The notes under the pieces were generated by a model. It had not been told where the DNA came from. It saw nothing but the letters and a program-made list of their open reading frames with translations, and did no database searches. A stretch of 64,000 nucleotides of DNA from Methylocystis sp. (GTDB lineage Bacteria; Pseudomonadota; Alphaproteobacteria; Rhizobiales; Beijerinckiaceae), in NCBI GenBank assembly GCA_022843405.1, contig JALHNQ010000014.1:1-64000 (forward strand). Reading direction: 5' to 3'. This document shows, in pieces, positions 45,966 through 53,953 of this stretch. A program made the position numbers and the translations under genes. Each line of letters starts with the position of its first letter. The first letter of the stretch is position 1.

Positions 45966-47393
45966 GTGAACGTCCTTCTCGCCTTTCTCGCCAATACGAT
46001 CGTCAATTTCGTTATCGGGCTGACGGTCGCGAAATTTCTTGGCCCCGAAGAATTCGGCCGTTTCGCGCTCGCCTTCTCCATCGCGGTCGTCGTGCAGACC
46101 GCGCTCTATGACTGGCTGCGCCTGTCGGCGACGCGCTTTTATTCGAAGCGCACGCGCGACAAGGAGCCGGTCGTGCGCTCGACTCTTGATGCGTCCTTCA
46201 TCGCCGTCACGCTGTTCCTTGGAACGGCGACAGGAATTTACGCGCTCGTCGGCCCGCCGCTCGATTTCGAAACCAACCTTATTCTGCTCGCCTTGCTGAC
46301 CGCGGTCGCCAACGGATTGTTTGACTATTGCACCGCGCTGGTGCGCGCGCGCTTTCACGACCGCGCCTATGTGCGGCTGATGCTCGCAAAAAATGCGCTG
46401 GCGTTGGTGTTTATCGGCGGCGGCGCCTTCATCTTTCAGTCCGCCGCCGTCGCCCTTGCCGGCGGCGTTGCAAGCCTGTTCGGCACGGTCGTTCTCGGGC
46501 GTGGCGCGCTGCTTGATCCGGGCGCCGACATCCGCGCCGCCTCAAGTCAGAATGCGCGCGCGCTTGCGGCCTATAGCGCGCCGATCGTCGGCGCGCATCT
46601 TCTCTATCAGGCGATGCCGCTTGCGGCGCGCTCCATCGTCGCCAGCGTGTTCGGTTTCGCCGAGACCGGCCAGTTCGCGCTTGCCTATGATCTCGGCGTG
46701 CGCGCGGTGCAGGCGCTCGGCTCAGCGTTAGACGTGCTGTTGTTTCAGATCGCCGTCGCCGCGCATGAGCGACATGGCGCCGACCGCGCGAAGGAGCAGG
46801 TCGCGCGCAATCTCGGGATCGTCGTCGCCTTTCTGCTGCCGGCCTGCGCCGGACTCTGGTTCGTCATGCCCTCGATCGAAGCGCTGATCGTGCCCGCGCA
46901 ATATCGCGGTCCGTTCGGCCATTATCTCGGCCTGCTGCTGCCCGGACTGTTCGCGATGGGCGTCATTCTCTTCGGCGTCAATCCGGTGTTTCAGATCGAA
47001 AAGAAGACGACGCCGCTCATCGTCGCGGCGCTTGCCGCTGTCGCCTTCGGCCTCGCGCTGCTCTTCATCCTGCCGTGGGGCGAGGACGCCTCCAATCTCG
47101 CCATCGCGCAAGCCGGCGCCTATGTCGCGGCGCTTGTCGCGACGGTCTATTTCGCGCTGCGCACGCAGCCGGTCTGGCCGTCGTTCTGGGACATGTTCGC
47201 CGCGCTTGTGGCGACGGGCGCGATGTCGCTCGCGCTGACGCCTCTGCGCGAAATGACGCCCGGCGTTCTCACGCTGATCGCGCAAATCCTGGTCGGCGCT
47301 TCCGTCTACGGGCTGTTGACCGTGGCCTTCGACATCGCCGGATTGGGCGATCTCGTCGCGACTTGGTTCGGGCGCCGGTTCGTCCGCCCGTGA
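45966..47393 (+). CDS. Polysaccharide flippase family membrane protein (Wzx/MOP type)
   Basis: The protein is 475 residues with about 12-14 hydrophobic segments and belongs to the MOP exporter superfamily. The N-terminal NTIVNFVIGLTVAKFLGPEEFGRFALAF is the typical start of O-antigen/teichoic-acid flippases. It would move lipid-linked sugar units across the inner membrane. The GTG start directly follows the ileS stop codon (TAA then GTG), so it may be read from the same mRNA. The exopolysaccharide export genes begin 9 kb further right; a shared pathway is only inference. Confidence 0.88.
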   Translation: MNVLLAFLANTIVNFVIGLTVAKFLGPEEFGRFALAFSIAVVVQTALYDWLRLSATRFYSKRTRDKEPVVRSTLDASFIAVTLFLGTATGIYALVGPPLDFETNLILLALLTAVANGLFDYCTALVRARFHDRAYVRLMLAKNALALVFIGGGAFIFQSAAVALAGGVASLFGTVVLGRGALLDPGADIRAASSQNARALAAYSAPIVGAHLLYQAMPLAARSIVASVFGFAETGQFALAYDLGVRAVQALGSALDVLLFQIAVAAHERHGADRAKEQVARNLGIVVAFLLPACAGLWFVMPSIEALIVPAQYRGPFGHYLGLLLPGLFAMGVILFGVNPVFQIEKKTTPLIVAALAAVAFGLALLFILPWGEDASNLAIAQAGAYVAALVATVYFALRTQPVWPSFWDMFAALVATGAMSLALTPLREMTPGVLTLIAQILVGASVYGLLTVAFDIAGLGDLVATWFGRRFVRP

Positions 47394-47449
47394 CGTCGCG
47401 TCTGGGCGTCGCCATATGTTAGGCTTGCGGTCGACAAGGAGCTTAGCCG

Positions 47450-48268
47450 ATGGTGATGCCGATCTATGACGACGCGCCGCTGCGCTATTTGCGTCGGCCG
47501 ATCGTGAATTGGACGCTGATCGCGCTCAACGTCATCGTCTTCCTTCTCGTGCGGAGCGAATTATTCGGCGATCCGCTGACCGTCGTCCGCGGCTTCGCGA
47601 TCATCCCGCGCGTGCTCTTTGGCGAAGCCGAACTCGCCGACTGGATCGTCGGACCGCCTGCGGCGGCTACGCTCGTCACCGCGCTGTTCTTTCACTCGTC
47701 GGTAGTGCACCTCGGCTCGAACATGCTGTTCCTCTATGTCTTCGGCGACAATGTCGAAGACGCGATGGGGTCGCTCCATTATCTGCTGTTTTATCTGTCC
47801 TGCGGCGTCGCCTCCGGCGTGTTCTATATCTACGCCACGCCGCATTCGATCACGCCGCTGATTGGCGCGTCGGGCGCGATCTCCGGCGTGTGCGCCGCCT
47901 TTCTGCTTCTGCATCCGCGTGCGACGGTCGCCGGAATCTTTCCGCCGCTCTCCTTGGCGCTCGCGCCGATTTGGCTCGGCGCCTGGCTCTCGGGCACGCG
48001 CCTGAAGTCGATCCTGGGGCTGCGGGCGCCGCTGTTCTCCTTCGTCGCCTCCGGCTGGCTGTTCGTCGGCGCTTGGATTTTGATGCAGCTCATCAACGCC
48101 TCTATGGGCGAGGGCGGCGCCGTCGCCTGGATGGCGCATGTCGGCGGCATCGCCGCGGGCCTCGTGCTGACGCCGCTGTTCAAGCGCCGCCGGCACAGGC
48201 TCTTCGACCGCGGCGGACCGCTCGCCTCGGCGCCGGGACCGCGAGACGCGGGCGAGGACGCGCCATGA
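47450..48268 (+). CDS. Rhomboid family intramembrane serine protease
   Basis: The protein is 272 residues with six or seven membrane segments. The catalytic serine is in GASGAISGVCAAF near residue 140, the catalytic histidine in MAHVGGIAAGLVL near residue 223, and the oxyanion asparagine region in HLGSNMLFLYVFGDN near residue 88. These enzymes cut transmembrane segments of other proteins. The soluble C terminus is basic. AAGGAG lies nine bases before the ATG. The substrate is unknown. Confidence 0.92.
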   Translation: MVMPIYDDAPLRYLRRPIVNWTLIALNVIVFLLVRSELFGDPLTVVRGFAIIPRVLFGEAELADWIVGPPAAATLVTALFFHSSVVHLGSNMLFLYVFGDNVEDAMGSLHYLLFYLSCGVASGVFYIYATPHSITPLIGASGAISGVCAAFLLLHPRATVAGIFPPLSLALAPIWLGAWLSGTRLKSILGLRAPLFSFVASGWLFVGAWILMQLINASMGEGGAVAWMAHVGGIAAGLVLTPLFKRRRHRLFDRGGPLASAPGPRDAGEDAP

Positions 48269-48293
48269 TCGCTTGCGTCGCCCTGAGCTTGGT

Positions 48294-48322
48294 TTGACTC
48301 GCGCGCGCGCCCCCGCTACCAG
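48294..48322 (+). promoter_or_regulatory. Possible promoter of etfBA
   Basis: TTGACT (48294-48299) and TACCAG (48317-48322) are separated by 17 bases, about 95 bases before the etfB start. The -35 is good and the -10 is poor, as is common for housekeeping promoters in high-GC Alphaproteobacteria. Low confidence. Confidence 0.3.
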
Positions 48323-48415
48323 ACCGCGCAACGGCTTTAGCCGAAGTGGAGCGCGTCCAGGCGGCGCTCCCACACCGTCTCGCCAAAGGGTCAAGGGAGA
48401 CCAAGGGGTCGCGCG

Positions 48416-49162
48416 ATGAAGATTCTCGTGCCCGTCAAACGGGTCGTCGATTACAACGTCAAGATCAGGGTGAAGGCGGACGGTTCCGGCGTCGATCTCG
48501 CCAATGTCAAAATGTCGATGAATCCCTTCGACGAAATCGCCGTCGAAGAAGCGCTGCGCCTCAAAGAAGCCGGCAAGGCGACGGAAGTGGTCGTGGTCAC
48601 GATCGGGCCGGCCAAGGCGGACGAGACCTTGCGCACCGGCCTCGCCATGGGCGCCGACCGCGGCATTCTGGTTAAGACCGACGAGACCGTCGAGCCGCTT
48701 GCGGTCGCTAAAATCCTCGCCAAGGTCGTCGCGGAGGAACAGCCGCAGCTCGTCATCATGGGCAAGCAGGCGATCGACGACGACTGCAATCAGACCGGCC
48801 AGATGCTTGCGGCGTTGCTCGGCTGGGGCCAGGGCACTTTCGCGTCAAAAGTTGAGATGGCGGACGGCGCCGTCGACGTGACGCGCGAGATCGACGGCGG
48901 GCTGCAGACCGTCGCCCTGAAACTGCCGGCGGTCGTCACGACGGATTTGCGCTTGAACGAGCCGCGCTACGCCTCGCTGCCCAATATCATCAAGGCGAAA
49001 AAGAAAGAGGTCGCCGTGAAGTCGCCCGCCGATTATGGCGTCGACATTTCGCCGCGCCTTGAAGTCTTGAAGACCGCCGAGCCCGCGAAGCGCAAGGCCG
49101 GCGTCAAGGTCGGCTCGGTGGTTGAACTCGTCGGCAAGCTCAAGGAAGCGGGAGTGATTTGA
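48416..49162 (+). CDS. etfB: Electron transfer flavoprotein beta subunit EtfB
   Basis: EtfB with EtfA takes electrons from acyl-CoA and related dehydrogenases and passes them to ETF-ubiquinone oxidoreductase. The protein is 248 residues, the usual length. The start [19 protein letters not shown] and the family signature [21 protein letters not shown] near residue 33 identify it, with AMP-binding [17 protein letters not shown] near 122. The stop overlaps a possible etfA TTG start, so the two are coupled. Confidence 0.96.
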   Translation: MKILVPVKRVVDYNVKIRVKADGSGVDLANVKMSMNPFDEIAVEEALRLKEAGKATEVVVVTIGPAKADETLRTGLAMGADRGILVKTDETVEPLAVAKILAKVVAEEQPQLVIMGKQAIDDDCNQTGQMLAALLGWGQGTFASKVEMADGAVDVTREIDGGLQTVALKLPAVVTTDLRLNEPRYASLPNIIKAKKKEVAVKSPADYGVDISPRLEVLKTAEPAKRKAGVKVGSVVELVGKLKEAGVI

Positions 49163-49164
49163 CG

Positions 49165-50109
49165 ATGACGATTCTGCTTCTCGCCGAAACCGCCGGCGGC
49201 GCGCTTGCGCCGGCCACCGCCAAGGCGCTCACCGCCGCCAAGGAGATCGGCGGCCCGATTCACATTCTCGTCGCCGGGCCTGGGTTGGCGAGCGCCGCCG
49301 AGCAGGCGGCCAAGCTCGCGGGCGTCGAGAAGGTGCTCTACGCCGAAGACGCTTCGCTCGATCATGTTCTCGCCGAGACGGTCGCGGCGCTGATCGTCTC
49401 GCTCGCCGGCTCCTATGACGTGATTATCGCGCCGTCGACCTCGGCGACGAAAAACGTGCTGCCGCGGGTCGCGGCGCTGCTCGACGTCATGCAGGTCTCG
49501 GACATAATCAAAGTCGTGTCCGCCGACACCTTCGAGCGGCCGATCTATGCGGGCAACGCCATTCAGACGGTTCGAGCCAAGGACGCCAAGAAAGTCATCA
49601 CCGTGCGCACCACGGCCTTCGCGGCGGCGCCTGAGGGCGGGTCGGCGCCGGTCGAGGCGATCGCCGCCGCGGCCGACCCCGGCGTTGCCGCCTTCAAGCG
49701 CGAAGAGCTGGCGAAGTCGGAGCGTCCCGAACTCACCTCGGCGCGCGTCATTCTCTCCGGCGGCCGTGCGCTCGGCTCGGCGGAGAATTTTCAAAAAGTG
49801 CTCGATCCTGTCGCGACGCTCCTCAACGCCGCGATCGGCGCCTCCCGCGCCGCCGTCGACGCCGGCTATGCGCCAAACGATCTGCAGGTCGGCCAGACCG
49901 GAAAAGCAGTCGCGCCCGATCTCTATATCGCCGCCGGGATTTCCGGCGCGATCCAGCATCTTGCGGGCATGAAGGATTCGAAGGTCATCGTCGCGATCAA
50001 CAAGGACGAGGAGGCGCCAATCTTCCAGGTCGCCGACTACGGCCTTGTCGCCGACCTCTTCACCGCTCTGCCTGAGCTCGAGGCGGAGCTGGCGAAAATC
50101 GGCCGCTGA
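49165..50109 (+). CDS. etfA: Electron transfer flavoprotein alpha subunit EtfA
   Basis: EtfA carries the FAD of the heterodimer. From ATG at 49165 it has 314 residues; TTG at 49159 adds two. The FAD-binding C-terminal half shows [19 protein letters not shown] near residue 250 and the signature [22 protein letters not shown] near 275. GGGAG is ten bases before the ATG. The gene lies 2 bases after etfB. A strong GC hairpin follows the stop, and a 3-hydroxyacyl-CoA dehydrogenase gene is next, consistent with fatty-acid or butyryl-CoA oxidation. Confidence 0.96.
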   Translation: MTILLLAETAGGALAPATAKALTAAKEIGGPIHILVAGPGLASAAEQAAKLAGVEKVLYAEDASLDHVLAETVAALIVSLAGSYDVIIAPSTSATKNVLPRVAALLDVMQVSDIIKVVSADTFERPIYAGNAIQTVRAKDAKKVITVRTTAFAAAPEGGSAPVEAIAAAADPGVAAFKREELAKSERPELTSARVILSGGRALGSAENFQKVLDPVATLLNAAIGASRAAVDAGYAPNDLQVGQTGKAVAPDLYIAAGISGAIQHLAGMKDSKVIVAINKDEEAPIFQVADYGLVADLFTALPELEAELAKIGR

Positions 50110-50123
50110 TAGGAAAACGGAGC

Positions 50124-50156
50124 CCGCCGCGCCGGCTTCGATGGCCGGCGTGGCGG
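50124..50156 (+). terminator. GC-rich hairpin after etfA
   Basis: The arms CCGCCGCGCCGGC (50124-50136) and GCCGGCGTGGCGG (50144-50156) pair over 13 bases with one G-T position around a 7-base loop. It begins 14 bases after the etfA stop. There is no T run directly after it, so it may be a processing or Rho-assisted end rather than a classical terminator. Confidence 0.5.
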
Positions 50157-50312
50157 CTGCGAAATTGGCGGAGCGCTCGGTCGCAGGGGCGCCGCAGTTG
50201 CTTTTTCTTTGTTTTCCTTGCAGAGGAACGCAAGTTATATTGCACTGCGGCACGCCCCAGCGCGGCGCGTCGCTTGCTGTCCGGCGCTGGCTTGGCTGAC
50301 GGTGGTCACAAC

Positions 50313-51194
50313 ATGGGCTTCGAGATTCGCAAGATCGGCGTCATCGGCGCGGGCCAGATGGGGAAGGGGATCGCGCATGTCTGCGCGCTCGCCGGCTTCG
50401 ACGTGGCGCTCAATGATGTGTCGCAAGAGCGGATTGACGCCGGCATCGCCGATGTCGGCGCGCAAATGCGCCGCAGCGTCGAGCGTGGCCTGGTCGCCAG
50501 CGAGGCGGTAGAACCCGCTCTGGCGCGCATTTCCGCCGCGCCGAAAATGGGCGATTTCGCCGACGCCGACATCGTCATCGAAGCAGCGACTGAGGTCGAG
50601 GACGTAAAGCGCAAAATTCTGACCGATCTTGCGCAAGTGACGAAGCCCGGGACGATCATCAGCTCCAACACCTCGTCGATTTCGATCACGCGCCTGGCGT
50701 CGGTCACCGGCCGACCCGAACGCTTCATCGGCATTCATTTCATGAATCCGGTGCCGCGCATGCAGCTCGTCGAACTCATTCGCGGCATCGCCACCGACGA
50801 CGTCACTTTCGAGGAGACGAAGGCGTTCATCGCCAAGCTCGGCAAGACGATCAGCGTTTCGGAGGACTTTCCCGCCTTCATCGTCAACCGCATTTTGCTG
50901 CCGATGATCAATGAGGCGATCTATACGCTTTACGAAGGCGTGGGCTCGGTCGAGGCGATCGACACGGCGATGAAGCTCGGCGCCAACCATCCGATGGGAC
51001 CGCTGCAGCTCGCCGATTTCATCGGTCTCGACACCTGTCTGTCGGTCATGCAGGTGCTTCATGAAGGCCTGGCGGATTCGAAATACCGCCCCTGCCCGCT
51101 GCTGGTGAAATATGTCGAAGCCGGCTGGCTCGGCAAAAAGACCCAGCGCGGCTTCTACGATTATCGCAGCGGCACGCCGGTGCCGACGCGTTAA
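50313..51194 (+). CDS. 3-hydroxybutyryl-CoA / 3-hydroxyacyl-CoA dehydrogenase
   Basis: The enzyme oxidises or reduces 3-hydroxyacyl-CoA with NAD(P). The protein is 293 residues, like stand-alone Hbd/PaaH proteins. The Rossmann motif GVIGAGQMGKGIAHVCALAG is at residue 9, followed by SSNTSSISITRLAS near 117 and the family signature FIGIHFMNPVPRMQLVELI near 137 that includes the catalytic His. ATG at 50313 is chosen; an upstream start at 50274 has no homology. It follows etfBA after 203 bases. Confidence 0.94.
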   Translation: MGFEIRKIGVIGAGQMGKGIAHVCALAGFDVALNDVSQERIDAGIADVGAQMRRSVERGLVASEAVEPALARISAAPKMGDFADADIVIEAATEVEDVKRKILTDLAQVTKPGTIISSNTSSISITRLASVTGRPERFIGIHFMNPVPRMQLVELIRGIATDDVTFEETKAFIAKLGKTISVSEDFPAFIVNRILLPMINEAIYTLYEGVGSVEAIDTAMKLGANHPMGPLQLADFIGLDTCLSVMQVLHEGLADSKYRPCPLLVKYVEAGWLGKKTQRGFYDYRSGTPVPTR

Positions 51195-51218
51195 GGTCGA
51201 GCGGGAAGCGGACTCCGC

Positions 51219-51761
51219 TCAATGGCCGCCGGGGCCGGCGCCGCGCGCCGCCGCGAACAGGAACCAGGTCCGCTTTTCGGTCTCGTCGAGGAAAGTTTCG
51301 AGAAGGCTCGCGGTCGCGATGTCTTCATTGTCGTCGCAGACCTTATGCGCGTCGCGTAGCGCCTCGGCCATCGCCTTATTGTCTTCCAGCAATTCGCTCA
51401 GCATGTCGTAAGGCGAGACAAATTCCTCATCATTGTCCTTGATGCGCGAGAGCTTGGCGATGTGGCCGATCGAACGCAGGGTCGGCTGGCCGAGTTTGCG
51501 CACCCGTTCCGCCAGCGGGTCGACGGCGGCGTAGATCTGGCTCGCCTGTTCGTCGAGCAGTAGATGATAATCGCGGAAATGCGGGCCGCTCATATGCCAG
51601 TGGAAATTCTTCGTCTTGAGATAGAGCGTCAAGGCGTCGGCGACGAGCTTGTTGATTTCAGCCGCGACCTTCATCGTCGACTGTTTTTCGAGATCCGTCG
51701 GCGTATCGAGCGCCGAACGTTCAGTGTCCGGTTTCATCGGCGTCTTTGCTTTTTGCTGCAT
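51219..51761 (-). CDS. dps: Dps/ferritin-like DNA-protection protein
   Basis: Dps dodecamers oxidise and store iron and shield DNA in starvation or oxidative stress. The protein is 180 residues. The ferroxidase site between subunits is formed by FHWHMSGPHFRDYHLLLDEQASQIYAAVD-type sequence near residue 55 (His, His, Asp and Glu). The N-terminal 20 residues are Lys-containing and may touch DNA. AAGGAGG lies seven bases before the ATG at 51761. The gene converges on the dehydrogenase gene with 24 bases between them and follows trmD on the same strand. Confidence 0.93.
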   Translation of the reverse strand: MQQKAKTPMKPDTERSALDTPTDLEKQSTMKVAAEINKLVADALTLYLKTKNFHWHMSGPHFRDYHLLLDEQASQIYAAVDPLAERVRKLGQPTLRSIGHIAKLSRIKDNDEEFVSPYDMLSELLEDNKAMAEALRDAHKVCDDNEDIATASLLETFLDETEKRTWFLFAAARGAGPGGH

Positions 51762-51871
51762 GTGCGGGCCTCCTTGCGCCCTGGCTCCAGGCTGAAGCTC
51801 GGGGGAACTGCACATTAGCTAGATCGCACGCGTTGGCGGACCAGATGAAAAATAGGGCAGGGCGGAGGGAA

Positions 51872-52579
51872 TCAGCGACGGCGGGAAGGTTCGCCCGGCT
51901 GTGGCGCAAGGAGGTCCGGGCGCCGCGCGCGGGTGAGGGCTAAGGCCTGCTCATGGCGCCATTTGGCGATTTTCGCGTGATCGCCGGAGAGCAGCACGTC
52001 GGGGATGTCACAACCCTCGAAGTCGCGCGGACGCGTGTAATGCGGATATTCGAGCATTCCGGATTCGAAACTTTCCTCGACGCCTGACGCTTCTTCGCCC
52101 ATCACGCCGGGAATCAGCCGCACGCAGGCGTCGATCAGCGCCAGCGCCGCGATTTCGCCGCCCGAAAGAACGAAATCGCCGATCGAGATTTCTTCGAGCG
52201 CGCGGGCGTCGATAATGCGCTCGTCGACGCCCTCAAATCGCGCGCACAGAATGATCGCGCCGGGGCCTTGGGCGAGTTCGCGGGCGCGCGTCTGGGTCAA
52301 CGGCTTGCCGCGTGGGCTCATCAGCAGGCGGGGACGCGGATCGTCTTTGGGCGCCGCCGCGTCGATCGCCGCCGCCAGCACGTCGGCGCGCATCACCATG
52401 CCGGGGCCGCCGCCGGCGGGCGTATCGTCGACGGCGCGATGACGTCCGATCCCGCGGTCGCGAATCTGCTTGGTCTCCAGCGCCCAGACGCCCCGCGCCA
52501 GCGCGTCGCCGGCGAGCGACAGGCCCAAGGGGCCCGGAAACATTTCGGGAAAAAGGGTCAGGACCGTCGCGCGGAACAT
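51872..52579 (-). CDS. trmD: tRNA (guanine37-N1)-methyltransferase TrmD
   Basis: TrmD methylates G37 next to the anticodon and prevents frameshifting. The protein is 235 residues. Family motifs are [15 protein letters not shown] at the N terminus, the knot region [10 protein letters not shown] and [30 protein letters not shown]-type sequence near residue 130. The C-terminal part [12 protein letters not shown] is also typical. Downstream one expects rplS in the rpsP-rimM-trmD-rplS operon, but dps is found instead. Confidence 0.96.
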   Translation of the reverse strand: MFRATVLTLFPEMFPGPLGLSLAGDALARGVWALETKQIRDRGIGRHRAVDDTPAGGGPGMVMRADVLAAAIDAAAPKDDPRPRLLMSPRGKPLTQTRARELAQGPGAIILCARFEGVDERIIDARALEEISIGDFVLSGGEIAALALIDACVRLIPGVMGEEASGVEESFESGMLEYPHYTRPRDFEGCDIPDVLLSGDHAKIAKWRHEQALALTRARRPDLLAPQPGEPSRRR

Positions 52580-52654
52580 GGGGCGGTTATGGCACGGGGC
52601 GTCAATAATCGAAAAGCGCGCGCTTCGCGGCGACGACAGGCTCGGGAGCGTGAA

Positions 52655-52861
52655 ATGGACGAAGAGCGCCAGTTCGAAGACGACATTCTCGCATCATTCG
52701 AACGCGATGAATGGCGCCAGGTCGCGGATGTAGCTTCAGAGATTGATCGTCACGTGGCCTATGCGAAGGAAGCGCTCAAGAATCTTGCTCGACGTCAGCA
52801 GGCGGCGCCAGGACGACGCGCCCGGCGGAAAGGTCCACGGCCGGAACGACCGCTTTCGTGA
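52655..52861 (+). pseudogene. Remnant of an antitoxin-like (CopG/BrnA-type) gene
   Basis: A plus-strand frame of 68 codons starts at ATG 52655 with GGGAG seven bases upstream. Its first 45 residues, with [17 protein letters not shown] and then EIDRHVAYAKEALKN, match the layout I know from small CopG-type antitoxins (acidic start, E-x-GEW-SV, then Y-x-x-YA-x-x-TL-x-K). The expected DNA-binding ribbon-helix-helix part is missing: the frame instead runs into the antisense of rimM and ends in Arg/Pro-rich sequence. No toxin gene is beside it. It is read as a truncated remnant; the family link is from memory and needs a profile search. Confidence 0.4.
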
Positions 52862-53303
52862 AGGGAAACATCAGCGTCTCGCCGTCCGCCACCGGCGCAA
52901 TCTCGAGAATGTCGCCGGCGCCGAAATTACGCACGGCGACGATCACGCCGATTTCCGCGCCCTCGCGCGTTTCGGCGCGAAGGCCGATGAGATCGGCGAC
53001 ATAGAACTCGTCCTCATCGGGCGCAGGAAGCAGCTCGCGCGGAAGATAAAGTTCGACGCCGTTCAGCGCTTCGGCGCCGGCGCGATCGTCGACGCCTTCG
53101 ACCTTGGCGACCAGCATGTCCTTGCCCTGCGGTCGCACGGAGCGCAGCCTGAAATGGCGCGCCCCGCTTTTGTCGGTGAGGCCGTCATACGTGGCGATCG
53201 CCAGCGGATCGCTTGTGAAGCTCTGCAGGCGGATTTCGCCGCGCACCCCGTGCGGCGCCCCGAAGCGCCCGAGGAGGACGCGTCCTTTGGCGGGCCCTTT
53301 CAT
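52776..53303 (-). CDS. rimM: Ribosome maturation factor RimM
   Basis: RimM helps mature the 30S head and binds ribosomal protein S19. The protein is 175 residues. The N-terminal domain has LGRFGAPHGVRGEIRLQSFTSDP near residue 10, followed by a PRC barrel domain with EFYVADLIGLRAET near residue 98 and the end LMFPFTKAVVPAVDL. The start ATG at 53303 lies 8 bases from the first of two inverted repeats that separate it from rpsP. Confidence 0.95.
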   Translation of the reverse strand: MKGPAKGRVLLGRFGAPHGVRGEIRLQSFTSDPLAIATYDGLTDKSGARHFRLRSVRPQGKDMLVAKVEGVDDRAGAEALNGVELYLPRELLPAPDEDEFYVADLIGLRAETREGAEIGVIVAVRNFGAGDILEIAPVADGETLMFPFTKAVVPAVDLSAGRVVLAPPADVEQDS

Positions 53304-53310
53304 TCGATTT

Positions 53311-53354
53311 CCTCATCCTGAGGAGCGAGCGCAGCTCGCGTCTCGAAGGACGAG
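53311..53354. repeat. Dispersed palindromic repeat (family B), copy between rpsP and rimM
   Basis: The element runs from CCTCATCCTGAGGAG to GTCTCGAAGGACGAGG, with an inner stem GCGAGC-GCA-GCTCGC. It is the reverse complement of the ileS element in its outer parts. It forms an inverted pair with the element at 53379-53423. Confidence 0.85.
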
Positions 53355-53378
53355 GAAATCGCCGCGCGTGCTGTCCGC

Positions 53379-53423
53379 CCTCGTGCTTCGAGACGGCTCC
53401 TGCGGAGCCTCCTCAGCATGAGG
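53379..53423. repeat. Dispersed palindromic repeat (family B), inverted partner
   Basis: The element runs from CCTCGTGCTTCGAGAC to CCTCCTCAGCATGAGG, with an inner stem GGCTCC-TGC-GGAGCC. Its outer parts match the ileS copy in the same orientation. The inner stem differs in sequence from the other two copies but is fully paired. Confidence 0.85.
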
Positions 53424-53490
53424 GCGAATGAAGCATCTGGCATGGAGTTGCGCCAACCTCCCCTCGAAGGCGCGGCAAATTCGCGCCCCT

Positions 53491-53856
53491 CTACGCGGCC
53501 GGCGCTTCCGCAGCGGCCTTGCCAGCGGTTTCGGCCGCGGCGGCGGCGCGCTCCTGCGCCTTCTTCTTGGGCTGCGCCTTCTGCGGGTTGCTGCGCGCCT
53601 CGCGCGTCATCAGGCCGAGGCCGTCGAGCAGCCGCGCGACGCGATCGGTCGGCTGGGCGCCCTTGGAGAGCCAGGCTTTCGCCTTTTCCGCGTCGAGCAC
53701 CAGACGGTCGGCCGAATCCTTTTCCTTCAGCGGATCGAAATAGCCGATCTTCTCGATGTAGCGGCCGTCGCGCGGCGAGCGCGCATCGGCGACGACGACG
53801 CGATAGAAGGGACGTTTCTTGGCGCCGCCGCGGGCGAGACGAATTTTGAGCGACAT
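53491..53856 (-). CDS. rpsP: 30S ribosomal protein bS16
   Basis: bS16 is a small-subunit assembly protein. The protein is 121 residues. The conserved core is residues 1-80, with [41 protein letters not shown]-type sequence at the start and [11 protein letters not shown] near residue 78. The C-terminal tail of about 35 residues is rich in Lys and Ala, an extension frequent in Alphaproteobacteria. The gene is separated from rimM by 187 bases holding an inverted repeat pair. Confidence 0.96.
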   Translation of the reverse strand: MSLKIRLARGGAKKRPFYRVVVADARSPRDGRYIEKIGYFDPLKEKDSADRLVLDAEKAKAWLSKGAQPTDRVARLLDGLGLMTREARSNPQKAQPKKKAQERAAAAAETAGKAAAEAPAA

Positions 53857-53899
53857 GTGTTCTTTCCTGTTTCGTTGGTTGGACGAGGCGGTCGGATTT

Positions 53900-53953
53900 C
53901 GGCAGTCGGCAGTCGGATGAGTCCTACTGCCGATCGCCGAAGCCCGACTGCCG
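53900..53953. repeat. Short direct and inverted repeats between ffh and rpsP
   Basis: CGGCAGTCGG occurs twice, overlapping, at 53900-53909 and 53907-53916. Its exact complement CCGACTGCCG is at 53944-53953, directly next to the ffh stop codon, and a partial inverse ACTGCCG is at 53926-53932. A hairpin with alternative registers can form in the ffh-rpsP mRNA. No T run follows on the minus strand, so this is not a plain terminator. Confidence 0.6.

Noticed and set aside
49033-50253. 406-codon minus-strand open frame opposite etfA
   Set aside because: Antisense shadow; etfA on the plus strand carries the complete FAD-binding signature.
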